From: Desulfuromonas sp. KJ2020
GTDB taxonomy: Bacteria; Desulfobacterota; Desulfuromonadia; Desulfuromonadales; SZUA-540
Direction: 5' to 3'
NCBI RefSeq assembly: GCF_024197615.1
Contig: NZ_JAKUKE010000003.1
Coordinates: 789,717-853,716, forward strand
Length of the DNA stretch: 64,000 nucleotides
Below the pieces are notes generated by a model. It was not told the DNA's origin. It did no database searches and was given only the letters and a program-made list of their open reading frames with translations. Shown here piece after piece: positions 45,797-55,490 of the stretch; position 1 is the stretch's first letter, and every line of letters starts with the position of its first letter. The translations under genes and the position numbers were made by a program.

Positions 45797-46721
45797 TCTG
45801 ACCGCCGCCATCGATATCGGCAGCAACACGGTTCGGCTGCTGATCGCTTCAGTAGGTCAGGGGACTATTGAGCCTGTTTGTTACTTTCGTAAAATCACCC
45901 GACTGGCCGGCGGTTTTGCAGAGGACACCGGGCTTGCCCCAGCTGCGATGGCGAGAACGCTCACGGCGCTGCTGGAAATCAGAGCGATTCTCCTGCGATA
46001 CGGGATTGAAAATCCTCGTGCCGTTGGCACAGAGGCTCTCCGTAAAGCGTGCAATGGTCGAGATTTCGTTCAGGAAGTCAGCCGTACCGCCGGATTTCAC
46101 CTTGAAATCATTGACGGTCCGACGGAAGCACGCCTCAGCTGTCTGGGTGTTCTTTCCGCAATCCATCCCCTCCCTGATAAGTGCCTGATTTTTGATATCG
46201 GTGGGGGCAGCACCGAATTTATTTTATGGCAAAACGGGAAGATTAAATTCCAGGCCAGCTATCCCCTGGGCGTGGTGCGGTTGAGTGAAAGCGGCCAAGA
46301 TCCTGAAAAGCAGGACGACATCCTCACCCGGATATTGGCAACCGTTGAGCAAGACCTGCAAGATGGAGGATTTTTTGCCGAGATTCTTGAGCCCGAGGTT
46401 CTTTTGGTTGGCACGGCGGGGACTGTGACGACCTTGGCTGCCATCGATCTTGAATTGAGGCAGTATGACCGTGAAAAAGTCAACAACCACATCCTGTCCT
46501 ATGACAAATTAGAGCAGATGCTACAAGTGCTGGCAAAACTCCAGCTCGCGGAACGCGAAAAAATCCCCGGAATGGAGGAGGGGAGGGGGGATTTGATTGT
46601 CCCTGGCTTGCGAGTCGTTCTTTCCCTCATGCCCCTGTTTCAGAAAAACTCGCTGGTGGTAAGCGACGCCGGTCTGCTCGAAGGGATTATCCTCGATCTT
46701 AACGACAGGTGCATGGTCTGA
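45765..46721 (+). CDS. exopolyphosphatase / pppGpp phosphohydrolase family protein
   Basis: About 318 residues, the short Ppx/GppA form. ASKHA-fold phosphate loops are visible: AAIDIGSNTVRLLIASVG near the start and IFDIGGGSTEFIL, plus AVGTEALRKACN and GTAGTVTTLAAIDL. It hydrolyses polyphosphate or the ppGpp precursor. The start is uncertain: ATG 45765 overlaps the transporter by 32 bases, and TTG 45783 would also work. Coupling to a phosphate transporter supports a phosphate-storage role. Confidence 0.88.
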   Translation: MLPEPSLARSDLTAAIDIGSNTVRLLIASVGQGTIEPVCYFRKITRLAGGFAEDTGLAPAAMARTLTALLEIRAILLRYGIENPRAVGTEALRKACNGRDFVQEVSRTAGFHLEIIDGPTEARLSCLGVLSAIHPLPDKCLIFDIGGGSTEFILWQNGKIKFQASYPLGVVRLSESGQDPEKQDDILTRILATVEQDLQDGGFFAEILEPEVLLVGTAGTVTTLAAIDLELRQYDREKVNNHILSYDKLEQMLQVLAKLQLAEREKIPGMEEGRGDLIVPGLRVVLSLMPLFQKNSLVVSDAGLLEGIILDLNDRCMV

Positions 46722-46726
46722 ATAAA

Positions 46727-46756
46727 TTGACAATTCTTCCGCTGTTCATTTATAGT
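46727..46756 (+). promoter_or_regulatory. promoter for the iorA-paaK cluster
   Basis: TTGACA at 46727-46732, 18-base spacer, TATAGT at 46751-46756; 71 bases before iorA. Confidence 0.65.
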
Positions 46757-46827
46757 TTCAAGCTGTTTTCGCATCTTCTAATCCAAGTCCCATATCGAAT
46801 CTAATCTCAAAAACAACAAGGATCCTC

Positions 46828-48594
46828 ATGGAAAAAGCCATTCTGTCAGGAAATGAAGCAATCGCCCGTGGCGCGTTTGAAGCCGGGGTCAAGGTGGCCT
46901 CGGCTTATCCGGGCACACCGAGTACGGAAATTCTCGAAAACATTGTTCAATACCAAGGCATTGATGCCTCTTGGGCTCCCAATGAAAAGGTGGCCCTTGA
47001 AGTGGGCATTGGCGCCTGCTTTGGTGGAGCCCGGTCTCTGGTCACCATGAAGCACGTCGGGGTGAATGTAGCGGCCGACCCCTTGTTCACCCTGACTTAT
47101 ACGGGGGTTCGAGGCGGGCTTGTCCTGGTTACCGCCGATGATCCTGAAATGCACTCGTCTCAGAATGAACAGGACAACCGCAATTACGCCAAATTTGCCA
47201 AAATCCCCATGTTCGAGCCAAGCGACAGCCAGGAAGCTCTCACTTACACGCGTCTTGCCTTTGAGGTCAGTGAAAAATTCGACACGCCCGTGTTTTTGCG
47301 CACGACCACCCGCATCTCCCATTCCAAGTCCATCGTGGAATTGGGCGAACCCGTCTCTGAAACACCCGAGATTGGACTGGTCAAGGATCCACCCAAATTC
47401 GTCATGTTGCCGGGTAACGCCAGACGACGTCACCCCATCATTGAGCAGCGCCTGATTGATATGGAGGAATGGGCCAGCGAACAGCCCTTTAACCGCATCG
47501 AGGAAGGCTCCAAGGAGGTGGGGGTCATCACCTCCGGCGTGTCCTATCAGTACGCCAAGGAAGTTCTGCCCGAGGCCAGCATCCTTAAGCTCGGCCTGGT
47601 TTATCCGCTGCCCAAACGCCTGATTCGCGAATTTGCGGCGCGTTTCAAAACCCTTTACGTCATCGAAGAACTCGATCCTTTCCTGGAAGAACAGATTCTG
47701 GCAATGGGCATCCAGGTCAAGGGCAAAGAGCTCTTCCCTATTTGCGGTGAATTGACCCCCGGCCGGGTAAAGAAGGGTTTGACCGGCGAGGATGCCGCGG
47801 TCGCTTTTCAGCATAACGAACCATTGCCGAACCGTCCCCCCAACATGTGTCCCGGCTGCCCTCATCGGGGCGTCTTTCTCGCCCTTAACCGGCTTAAAGC
47901 CTTTGTGAGCGGTGATATCGGGTGCTACACACTCGGTTTCATGCCGCCGTTGTCCGCCATGGACACCTGTGTCTGCATGGGGGCAAGCATTGGCAACGCG
48001 ACAGGATTGGGAAAGATCCTCAGTCCCGAGGATCGCAAAAAAGTCGTGGCCGTTATTGGCGACTCCACTTTTTTGCATACCGGCATCAACGGTTTGATCG
48101 ACATGGTCTACAACCGGTCCCAGGGAACCGTCATCATTTTGGACAACCGCATTACCGGCATGACCGGGCGCCAGGAAAACCCTTCTTCAGGCTATACGCT
48201 GATGGGGGAACCGGCTCCGGAAGTCAATCTTGAGCAGCTTTGCCTGTCTGTCGGGGTGCGGCACGTCAAGGTGATCGATCCCTATGACCTTGACCTGACC
48301 CGTGCCACGATCCGCGAAGAAATGGATAGGCCTGAGCCGTCCGTTATCATCACCCGCCGCCCCTGTATGCTTATGAAGCGGGATGTGGTCAAACGCAAGC
48401 CGCCCCTGGTCGTCGATATCCATAAGTGCACCGCCTGCAAGGCCTGCCTGAAACTGGGGTGCCCGGCCATCATCTGGAATGATTCGGCGGGCGAAAAAGG
48501 CAAGGCCCAGGTTGACCCCCTGATCTGCGTGGGGTGTGGGGTCTGTGAACAGGTGTGCAAGTTCGGAGCGTTTGGAGTGAGTGATGACAAATAA
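46828..48594 (+). CDS. iorA: indolepyruvate:ferredoxin oxidoreductase, alpha subunit
   Basis: 588 residues. The N-terminal pyruvate-ferredoxin oxidoreductase domain begins AILSGNEAIARGAFEAGVKVASAYPGTPSTEI. A TPP-binding region follows (about 340-510, VIGDSTFLHTGINGL), then two 4Fe-4S clusters (C534/537/540/545 and C567/570/573/577). It oxidises aryl pyruvates to aryl-acetyl-CoA, reducing ferredoxin, with IorB. It heads the iorA-iorB-paaK-ACT-paaK unit. Confidence 0.95.
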   Translation: MEKAILSGNEAIARGAFEAGVKVASAYPGTPSTEILENIVQYQGIDASWAPNEKVALEVGIGACFGGARSLVTMKHVGVNVAADPLFTLTYTGVRGGLVLVTADDPEMHSSQNEQDNRNYAKFAKIPMFEPSDSQEALTYTRLAFEVSEKFDTPVFLRTTTRISHSKSIVELGEPVSETPEIGLVKDPPKFVMLPGNARRRHPIIEQRLIDMEEWASEQPFNRIEEGSKEVGVITSGVSYQYAKEVLPEASILKLGLVYPLPKRLIREFAARFKTLYVIEELDPFLEEQILAMGIQVKGKELFPICGELTPGRVKKGLTGEDAAVAFQHNEPLPNRPPNMCPGCPHRGVFLALNRLKAFVSGDIGCYTLGFMPPLSAMDTCVCMGASIGNATGLGKILSPEDRKKVVAVIGDSTFLHTGINGLIDMVYNRSQGTVIILDNRITGMTGRQENPSSGYTLMGEPAPEVNLEQLCLSVGVRHVKVIDPYDLDLTRATIREEMDRPEPSVIITRRPCMLMKRDVVKRKPPLVVDIHKCTACKACLKLGCPAIIWNDSAGEKGKAQVDPLICVGCGVCEQVCKFGAFGVSDDK

Positions 48595-49165
48595 AGTGAC
48601 GAATATTCTGCTTGTCGGCGTGGGAGGGCAGGGAACCCTGCTCGCCAGTGAAGTGCTTAGCGAAGTTCTGATGATGGCCGGCTACGATGTCAAGAAGGCC
48701 GAGGTGCATGGTATGGCCCAGCGAGGTGGCAGCGTGGTCAGTCATGTCCGTTTCGGCAAAAAAGTCTACTCGGAAATCATCCCGGAAGGGGAGGCCGACA
48801 TCCTTTTTGGCTTCGAGCTGCTGGAGTCTTATCGCTATCTTCCCCTGTTGCGCCAAACGGGACGAGCCATTGTGAACGACCTGAAGATTCTGCCCCCGGC
48901 GGTCGCGCTCGGGCAGGAATCGTACCCAAAGGATATCCCGGAAAAAATCATGAGCGCCTTCCCACAGTCAAAAATAATTCAGGGTCTTACTTTGGCCCTG
49001 GAAACCGGCAATGCCCGCACCGTCAACACGGTTTTGCTGGGAGCTTTGTCCAAATCGCTGGACATTCCGGAAGATATGTGGAAAGAGGCGATCAGAAAGC
49101 TGGTGCCCGAACGTTTCGTCGAGGAAAACCTCCAGGCTTTTGAGCTGGGGAGATCAGCGCAGTAG
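48584..49165 (+). CDS. iorB: indolepyruvate:ferredoxin oxidoreductase, beta subunit
   Basis: 193 residues, gamma-type POR domain: ILLVGVGGQGTLLASEVLSE and KKAEVHGMAQRGGSVVSHVRFG. It partners IorA. The ATG at 48584 is preceded by GGAG at 6 bases and overlaps the iorA end by 11 bases, so the two subunits are probably translated together. Confidence 0.94.
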   Translation: MTNKVTNILLVGVGGQGTLLASEVLSEVLMMAGYDVKKAEVHGMAQRGGSVVSHVRFGKKVYSEIIPEGEADILFGFELLESYRYLPLLRQTGRAIVNDLKILPPAVALGQESYPKDIPEKIMSAFPQSKIIQGLTLALETGNARTVNTVLLGALSKSLDIPEDMWKEAIRKLVPERFVEENLQAFELGRSAQ

Positions 49166-49207
49166 TAAAGATTGTTCAGCAGGTTGTAGAGGGAAAGGCA
49201 GGGAACG

Positions 49208-50515
49208 ATGATATGGAATGATGAATTTGAAACCCTCCCGCGAGAGGCGATCGAGTCGCTTCAGTTCAAGCGACTCCGGCAGACCCTTGAACGGGTCAGT
49301 GCCACGGTTCCTTTTTATCGGGACAGCTTCAAAAAGGCCAAGGTTGCGCTGGAGGACATCAAGTCGCTGGACGATCTGCGGCGATTGCCCTTTACCCTCA
49401 AGAGCGATATGCGGGACAACTATCCCTATGGTCTTTTTGCCGTCCCGCTGGATGAGATCGTTCGCATTCACGCCTCCTCCGGCACAACAGGCAAACCAAC
49501 GGTGGTGGGCTATACGCGCCGGGATATCGAGATGTGGGCCGAACTGATGGCCCGCTCCTTTGTGGCCGCCGGGGCTCATCGGGGTGATGTCATTCACAAT
49601 GCGTATGGATACGGCCTTTTTACCGGCGGACTAGGTGCGCACTATGGAGCCGAAAAGCTGGGGGCCTCTGTCATCCCCATGTCGGGGGGCAATACCCGCA
49701 AGCAGATCATGATCATGCAGGATTTCGGTTCGACGGTGCTGACCTGTACCCCCTCCTACAGCCTCTATCTGGCGGAAGCGGCGGCCGAAGAAGGCGTCAA
49801 CATCCAGGACCTCAAACTCAGGGTGGGGATCTTCGGAGCCGAACCCTGGACGGAAGAGATGCGCCGCGAGATCGAAGCCAAGCTCAATATCAAGGCGATT
49901 GACATTTACGGGCTGTCCGAAATACTCGGTCCCGGGGTGGCCATCGAATGTCATGAAGCGCAGCATGGCCTGCACATTTGGGAGGATCACTTCATTCCCG
50001 AAATCATCAATCCCGACACCGGTGAAGTGTTGCCGGACGGTGAACTTGGTGAGTTGGTCATTACCACCATCACCAAAGAAGGGATCCCGATGATCCGCTA
50101 CCGTACGCGCGACATCACCCGACTGATTGCCGAACCCTGCATCTGTGGCCGGACTCACAGACGCATCGCCCGTATGAGTGGCCGGTCGGATGACATGCTG
50201 ATTATCCGTGGCGTCAACGTCTTTCCATCTCAGATCGAAAGCGTCCTGGTCAGTATAGAAGGGGTTGAACCCCACTATCAGCTCATTGTGGAACGGGAAG
50301 AGAACCTCGATACCCTGGAGATCCAGGTGGAGGTCAACGAACAAACCTTCTCGGACGAAATCAAGGTCCTTCAGGATCTATCGAACCGGATTCGTCATGA
50401 AATCAAGGATCTGCTTGGCATTACCTGTAAGGTCCGCCTGGTTGAACCCAAAACGATTGCTCGCAGCGAAGGAAAAGCCAAGCGGGTTATCGATCGGCGC
50501 AAAGAGAATCAGTGA
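49208..50515 (+). CDS. paaK: phenylacetate-CoA ligase (copy 1)
   Basis: 435 residues, adenylate-forming PaaK family. The AMP-binding P-loop is [16 protein letters not shown], with [27 protein letters not shown] and the C-terminal [20 protein letters not shown]. It activates phenylacetate or related aryl acetates to the CoA thioester. In an ior operon the reverse use (aryl-acetyl-CoA to acid plus ATP) is also possible. About 65% similar by eye to the second copy at 51044. Confidence 0.92.
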   Translation: MIWNDEFETLPREAIESLQFKRLRQTLERVSATVPFYRDSFKKAKVALEDIKSLDDLRRLPFTLKSDMRDNYPYGLFAVPLDEIVRIHASSGTTGKPTVVGYTRRDIEMWAELMARSFVAAGAHRGDVIHNAYGYGLFTGGLGAHYGAEKLGASVIPMSGGNTRKQIMIMQDFGSTVLTCTPSYSLYLAEAAAEEGVNIQDLKLRVGIFGAEPWTEEMRREIEAKLNIKAIDIYGLSEILGPGVAIECHEAQHGLHIWEDHFIPEIINPDTGEVLPDGELGELVITTITKEGIPMIRYRTRDITRLIAEPCICGRTHRRIARMSGRSDDMLIIRGVNVFPSQIESVLVSIEGVEPHYQLIVEREENLDTLEIQVEVNEQTFSDEIKVLQDLSNRIRHEIKDLLGITCKVRLVEPKTIARSEGKAKRVIDRRKENQ

Positions 50516-50544
50516 CCGCTTCAGCTAGCAAGGGAGGTAGATCG

Positions 50545-50976
50545 ATGAAGGTAGAGCAGATTTCAATTTTTATAGAAAACAAGTCTGGCCGTTTGGCAGA
50601 GGTCACCGAAGCCCTGGGTGACGCCGGTGTCAATATTCGGGCCCTGTCCTTGGCCGATACTTCGGATTTCGGCATCCTGCGCCTGATCGTCGACAAAACG
50701 GATCTGGCAAAAAACACCTTAAAAGAACGGGGATTTACGGTCAATAAGACGGAGGTGGTTGCCGTTGAGGTTCCCGATCGTCCCAAGGGGCTTTACGGGA
50801 TTTTGCAGGTTCTTGACCGTGCTACCGTCAATGTCGAATACATGTATGCCTTCGTTGAGCGCTGTGGCGGAAATGCCGTCATCATTTTCCGTTTTGACAA
50901 TCCCGAAGAAGCTATCAAGGTTCTGACTCAGAACAACGTAAATGTTCTGCAGGGAGAACGCATTTATTCGATGTAA
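50545..50976 (+). CDS. tandem ACT-domain protein
   Basis: 143 residues from the ATG at 50545, which follows GGGAGGT. Two ACT-like halves are visible: [38 protein letters not shown] (1-70) and [22 protein letters not shown] (75-143). ACT domains bind amino acids. Sitting between two paaK genes behind iorAB, it may sense an aromatic amino acid or related acid, but no output domain is present. Confidence 0.85.
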   Translation: MKVEQISIFIENKSGRLAEVTEALGDAGVNIRALSLADTSDFGILRLIVDKTDLAKNTLKERGFTVNKTEVVAVEVPDRPKGLYGILQVLDRATVNVEYMYAFVERCGGNAVIIFRFDNPEEAIKVLTQNNVNVLQGERIYSM

Positions 50977-51043
50977 GAAAATCTGTTTAATATTAGCTTA
51001 TTAGACCCAAAGACTAGAAATGGCTTTAGGGTTGGAGTCTTTG

Positions 51044-52345
51044 ATGCCCATCTGGAACCCCGAAAAAGAATGTCTTGACCGAAGGTCTTTAAAAGAGCTT
51101 CAACTGGAAGGACTGAAAAATACGGTTCGCCGTGTTTTCGAACACGTTCCCTGCTATCAGAGCAAGTTCAGTAACTTGAAGCTCACCCCCGAAAGCATTT
51201 CCAGTTTGTCTGATCTGTCCAAACTCCCGTTTACAACCAAAGAGGACCTACGCCTTAACTATCCATACGGCATGTTTGCTGTTCCCATGCGGCAGGTGGT
51301 TCGCATCCATTCCTCTTCGGGCACAACCGGAAAGCCCACTGTTGTTGGATATACCCGCAATGATCTCAATACCTGGACAGAGCTGGTGGCCCGATTTATG
51401 ACGGCCGCCGGGGTGAGTGCCGACGACATTGTGCAGATTGCTTTTGGCTATGGCCTCTTCACGGGGGCCTTCGGTCTTCATTATGGCGCTGAGCGCATTG
51501 GGGCTTCAGTGATTCCCATTTCGAGCGGCAATACAGACAAACAGCTCATGATCATGCAGGACTACCGCTCTACGGCCCTGGTCTGTACTCCCTCATACGC
51601 ACTGACCCTGGCTGATCGCATGGAGAAGCAGGGCATTTCACCCGAGTCCATGGCACTCAAGTTTGGTCTCTTCGGCGGGGAACCCTGGAGCGAGGAGATG
51701 CGCAAAGAGATCGAGAAGCGCCTGGGGATTCTGGCAACAGACAATTACGGGCTCTCAGAGGTCATGGGACCGGGTATTGCCGGTGAATGCGAGCACCAAT
51801 GCGGCATGCATCTGTTTGAAGACCATTTCATTGCCGAAATTATTAATCCTGAAACCGGTGAAGTTCTTCCGGAAGGAGAGATGGGAGAACTGGTGTTGAC
51901 CAGCATCACCAAAGAAGCCTTCCCGATGATCCGCTACCGTACCCGCGATATTACCCGCCTGATCTACGAGCCCTGCGCCTGCGGCAGAACCCTGGCCAGA
52001 ATGCAGAAAACTGCCGGGCGCTCCGATGACATGCTCATTATCAAGGGCGTCAACGTCTTCCCGACCCAGATTGAGGAGATCCTCTTTCAGGTCGAAGGCT
52101 GTGAGCCGCATTATCAGCTGGTCGTTGACAGGGTAGGGACCATGGACACCCTGGAGGTGCATGTCGAGGTCAATGAAGGTATTTTCTTTGACGAGATGAA
52201 AAGACAGCGGGCCTTTGTTGAAATGGTGGAAAAACGTCTGGCCTCCAGTTTGGGAGTCGGGGCCAAGGTAAAGCTCGTTGAGCCTTCCTCTATTCAGCGG
52301 CACGAAGGAAAAGCCAACCGCGTAATTGACCGCCGCAAAATCTGA
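51044..52345 (+). CDS. paaK: phenylacetate-CoA ligase (copy 2)
   Basis: 433 residues from the ATG at 51044 (GGAG 7 bases upstream); an ATG at 51020 is less well placed. It has the same motifs as copy 1: [51 protein letters not shown]. Divergence in the N-terminal 50 residues and in the 190-230 region suggests different substrate preference. Last gene of the cluster. Confidence 0.92.
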   Translation: MPIWNPEKECLDRRSLKELQLEGLKNTVRRVFEHVPCYQSKFSNLKLTPESISSLSDLSKLPFTTKEDLRLNYPYGMFAVPMRQVVRIHSSSGTTGKPTVVGYTRNDLNTWTELVARFMTAAGVSADDIVQIAFGYGLFTGAFGLHYGAERIGASVIPISSGNTDKQLMIMQDYRSTALVCTPSYALTLADRMEKQGISPESMALKFGLFGGEPWSEEMRKEIEKRLGILATDNYGLSEVMGPGIAGECEHQCGMHLFEDHFIAEIINPETGEVLPEGEMGELVLTSITKEAFPMIRYRTRDITRLIYEPCACGRTLARMQKTAGRSDDMLIIKGVNVFPTQIEEILFQVEGCEPHYQLVVDRVGTMDTLEVHVEVNEGIFFDEMKRQRAFVEMVEKRLASSLGVGAKVKLVEPSSIQRHEGKANRVIDRRKI

Positions 52346-52413
52346 CTTATGTAACCACCTGAAAAGACAGTCAGTTTAGGCCTATGGTCGGTGATTATTT
52401 TGATAATTTTCCC

Positions 52414-52442
52414 TTGACATTCCATATCAAATAAACCATAAT
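52414..52442 (+). promoter_or_regulatory. promoter for tRNA-Pro
   Basis: TTGACA at 52414-52419, 17-base spacer, CATAAT at 52437-52442; the tRNA begins 18 bases downstream. Confidence 0.75.
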
Positions 52443-52459
52443 CCGGTCTCGTTGATTGA

Positions 52460-52537
<78 letters not shown>

Positions 52538-52542
52538 CGAGG

Positions 52543-52577
52543 AAAAGGGAGTGACTCAGTCACTCCCTTTTTTTTTA
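52543..52577 (+). terminator. terminator after tRNA-Pro
   Basis: 13-bp stem AAAAGGGAGTGAC / GTCACTCCCTTTT, loop TCA, followed by more T. Confidence 0.92.
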
Positions 52578-52677
52578 ACACCTGGTTAGAATTGCGCTAT
52601 ACAGTTTAATAGGGTACTTTTTTAACGCTCTGATCACACCCAAAGATTTTTTTACAGACCCATTACACAGGATTTCC

Positions 52678-54435
52678 ATGAACGAAAACGACGTTATCAG
52701 CTTTGCCCAGCTAGACCTTCACCCCGCAATATTCAAGGTTATCGACGAGGTGGGCTATGAAACCCCGTCACCTATTCAGGCTCAAAGCATTCCCCCACTA
52801 CTGGAGGGCAGGGATCTACTTGGGCAGGCTCAGACCGGCACCGGCAAAACTGCCGCCTTTTCCTTGCCCCTTTTGAGCCGCATTGATCTGGATAAAAAGA
52901 TTCCCCAGATACTCGTGTTGACGCCAACGCGGGAACTGGCCCTGCAGGTAGCCGAAGCGATGCAGACCTATGCCAGACACCTCAAGGGATTCCAGGTGTT
53001 ACCCGTATATGGCGGGCAAAATATGAGCCAGCAACTTCGGCAACTGCAGCGAGGAGTCCATGCTGTAGTGGGTACGCCGGGCCGCATCCAGGATCACCTT
53101 CGGCGCGGCACCCTCAAGCTCGATCGCCTGCTGGCTGTTGTGGTGGATGAAGCGGATGAAATGCTCAAAATGGGTTTCATCGAAGAGGTTGAACAGATAC
53201 TTGAACATACCCCGGCCGAGCGGCAGACCGTCCTCTTTTCCGCCACGATCCCCAGGGAAGTGCTGCAGGTGGCGCGCCGTCACCTACAGAATCCCGTAGA
53301 GATTCGCATCAAAAGCAAGACGTCGACGGTGGAGACCATCAGTCAGCGCTTCTGGCAGGTCAAGGGCCTGCATAAACTGGATGCGCTTACCCGCATCCTG
53401 GAGGCGGAAGAGATCGAAGCGATGATCATCTTCGTTCGTACCAAGCTTGCCACAATCGAGTTGTCCGAAAAGCTTGAAGCACGCGGATTCTCCAGCGCTC
53501 CTCTCAATGGTGACATGACCCAGGCCATGCGTGAGAAAACGATCGAACGCCTTAAGAATGGGTCGCTTGATATTGTGGTTGCGACGGATGTGGCCGCCCG
53601 CGGTCTGGATGTCAAACGTATCAGTCATGTCGTCAATTACGACATCCCCTATGACACAGAAGCCTATATTCACCGCATTGGTCGAACGGGTCGGGCGGGC
53701 AGGGAAGGGAAAGCTATTCTCTTTGTCGCGCCTCGTGAACGCCGCATGCTCTATGCCATTGAACAGGCTACTCGACAACCCATCACCCCAATGACTCTGC
53801 CGACCCGCAAGGATATCACGGACAGGCGTATCGGTCTTTTCAAGGAGATGATCGCCGAGGCGATGGAGTCCCAGGATCTGGAATTTTTCGAGGAACTGAT
53901 CGACAACTACCAGGATGAATACGATGTCGGTCTGCGGCGTATTGCGGCCACCCTTGCTTACCTGGTTCAAAAAGATAAACCCCTGCAGATCGAAGGGTCT
54001 GCCGTCGAGGATGTCTTGGAGACCTCTCCAATGACAACTGCCGACGGCGACCGAAGGGGCCGAACGACGCCAGGCACCATGACGCGATATCGCATCGAAG
54101 TCGGGCGTATCCACGGGGTGGAGCCACGTCATATTGTCGGGGCCATCAGCAACGAGGCCCAGCTCAGCAGCAGTGATATCGGACAGATCAAGCTGTTCGA
54201 CACTTTCAGCCTGGTCGATTTACCTGAAGATCTTTCGAAGGAAACCATGCGGGTGCTGCAGAATGTGTGGGTTTGCGGACAGCAGCTGCAGCTTCGCGTC
54301 GATACCGGCAAGCCGGGGACAAGCCCAGGGGAGGGACGCCGGAAAAAATCACCATTGAAGGGGAAGGGGGCGCGGCCCTTCAGTCCGACGAGGAAAAAAG
54401 TTCCCTCCGGGAAACGGGGTCCGAAAGATAAGTAG
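52678..54435 (+). CDS. deaD: DEAD-box RNA helicase (DeaD/CsdA type)
   Basis: 585 residues. Q motif (SFAQLDLHPAIFKVIDEVGYETPSPIQ region), motif I AQTGTGKT (51-58), motif II VDEADEML, motif III SAT, and motif VI HRIGRTGRAG in the second RecA domain. The C-terminal DbpA-type RNA-binding domain (about 468-545, RYRIEVGRIHGVEPRHIVGAI) is followed by a basic Gly/Lys/Pro tail. It probably unwinds structured mRNA and rRNA, as cold-shock helicases do. It faces an RRM protein gene across a shared terminator. Confidence 0.93.
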   Translation: MNENDVISFAQLDLHPAIFKVIDEVGYETPSPIQAQSIPPLLEGRDLLGQAQTGTGKTAAFSLPLLSRIDLDKKIPQILVLTPTRELALQVAEAMQTYARHLKGFQVLPVYGGQNMSQQLRQLQRGVHAVVGTPGRIQDHLRRGTLKLDRLLAVVVDEADEMLKMGFIEEVEQILEHTPAERQTVLFSATIPREVLQVARRHLQNPVEIRIKSKTSTVETISQRFWQVKGLHKLDALTRILEAEEIEAMIIFVRTKLATIELSEKLEARGFSSAPLNGDMTQAMREKTIERLKNGSLDIVVATDVAARGLDVKRISHVVNYDIPYDTEAYIHRIGRTGRAGREGKAILFVAPRERRMLYAIEQATRQPITPMTLPTRKDITDRRIGLFKEMIAEAMESQDLEFFEELIDNYQDEYDVGLRRIAATLAYLVQKDKPLQIEGSAVEDVLETSPMTTADGDRRGRTTPGTMTRYRIEVGRIHGVEPRHIVGAISNEAQLSSSDIGQIKLFDTFSLVDLPEDLSKETMRVLQNVWVCGQQLQLRVDTGKPGTSPGEGRRKKSPLKGKGARPFSPTRKKVPSGKRGPKDK

Positions 54436-54442
54436 GCGAATC

Positions 54443-54479
54443 CATTAAAAAAGGCGACTCATGGTCGCCTTTTTTAATG
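54443..54479. terminator. bidirectional terminator between deaD and the RRM gene
   Basis: 16-bp perfect stem (CATTAAAAAAGGCGAC with complement), 5-base loop TCATG; A/T tracts on both sides. Confidence 0.93.
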
Positions 54480-54486
54480 TTTCCAG

Positions 54487-54807
54487 CTAGTTCCTGCGCC
54501 GATCAGGACGATTCTCGCGAGCAGAGCGTTCACGACCTCCACCCGTATTTGTAGTGCCAGGCTTTTTGGGTAGCGCCTCTGACACCGAAATCTGTCGATT
54601 GCCGAGAAGGGCGCCATCCAGCGTTTCAACCACCTCGCGGACTTTGACATCAATCATCTTGACGAAACCGCTCCCTTTAAAGAGGCCCGTTTTGCGATCG
54701 ATGACCAGATTAACAGCTTTCACCTTGCCCGCGACTTCAAAGAGTTTACGCAAATCCTCCTCGGTGGCGTCAAAAGGCATGTTTGAGACATAGAAATCGA
54801 AAATCAT
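54487..54807 (-). CDS. RRM-domain RNA-binding protein
   Basis: 106 residues. A single RNA recognition motif (1-80) has RNP2 FYVSNM (5-10) and RNP1 KGSGFVKM (44-51). A short Gly/Arg/Asn-rich tail (85-106) follows. Small bacterial RRM proteins of this type are often cold-induced RNA-binding factors. GGGAG precedes the ATG. Its facing neighbour is a DEAD-box helicase. Confidence 0.92.
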   Translation of the reverse strand: MIFDFYVSNMPFDATEEDLRKLFEVAGKVKAVNLVIDRKTGLFKGSGFVKMIDVKVREVVETLDGALLGNRQISVSEALPKKPGTTNTGGGRERSARENRPDRRRN

Positions 54808-55003
54808 AAATTGCTCCCGTCTGAATTATTCACGCTAAGGCCTGACCTTAGGTGGTCACTACACTTTCAGGTCGAAAACTAACACAATCTATCGGCCAAG
54901 GGGAGAATATCTTGTTGGATGTGTTTCAGGAGGAGGGCACCTCTAGATAGAATGAGCGTTTCCTTTTTTGTGTCAATTTCCAAATAGCGTTCACTTATGG
55001 CCC
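54808..55003. other. leader/promoter region of the RRM gene
   Basis: About 200 bases with no gene I can support. A small palindrome CTAAGG-CCTGA-CCTTAG (54835-54851) lies in the likely 5' leader of the RRM gene and could be a structure bound by the protein, which is inference. Confidence 0.35.
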
Positions 55004-55130
55004 CTATAACAAGCGGTGCCGTTTCGCCTAACGGCTTCACTCTGTCGCGGATCCCGTCGACCGTCCAGGGCGTCGCCTGTCGCTCGGCTGCGGATACCTC
55101 GCCGATGCTCCCGACTGCACCATGTTAAGT
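55004..55130. repeat. attC-like imperfect palindrome (candidate)
   Basis: The ends TAAC (55007-55010) and GTTA (55124-55127) pair. Inside them GGTGC (55015-55019) pairs with GCACC (55117-55121), and GT with AC after a one-base mismatch. On the minus strand the outer heptamer ACTTAAC fits the integron consensus RYYYAAC. The 127-base length suits a large VCR-like attC site. No integrase is seen, and the opposite core GTTATAG deviates from GTTRRRY. Confidence 0.3.
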
Positions 55131-55168
55131 CCCTGGGGAGGGGAACAGATGGGAACGCTCAGGCTTCA

Positions 55169-55387
55169 TCACCATCCGCGAACCTCAATAGAGAAGACCT
55201 CGCAGAGTGCAAGCTGGGAAATGGTCAGGTGTCGGAGAAGATACCGGCGGTACTTTTCAGGAACCTTGCGAATGTAGCGAGCGGCCAGGAGGGAACGTTC
55301 AGAGTTGGTCAGACTGTCGACGTAGAAAAGGAGCTGTTCAGATCGCTGCCGACATTGTTCCGTTTTCCTTTGGCCGGGGGTCAGCAT
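55169..55387 (-). CDS. small orphan ORF, hypothetical protein
   Basis: 72 residues from an ATG with GAGGGG 7 bases upstream. The sequence is basic and helical-looking (TNSERSLLAARYIRKVPEKY, RRYLLRHLTISQLALCEVF) and I do not recognise it. The frame ends 39 bases before the attC-like element, the arrangement of a gene cassette. Its neighbourhood differs in texture from the rest of the window. It could also be spurious. Confidence 0.35.
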   Translation of the reverse strand: MLTPGQRKTEQCRQRSEQLLFYVDSLTNSERSLLAARYIRKVPEKYRRYLLRHLTISQLALCEVFSIEVRGW

Positions 55388-55490
55388 GAGCACCCCTCGC
55401 CAAGCGGATTAAAGGTAACGTCGGATAAGATATATTATGTAAACATAAAAATAGAAACAGTAGTCTGGAATAAAAACAAACCGGCTCACC

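Noticed and set aside
46846-48078. 410-codon frame on the minus strand
   Set aside because: Antisense shadow of iorA, produced by its codon bias.
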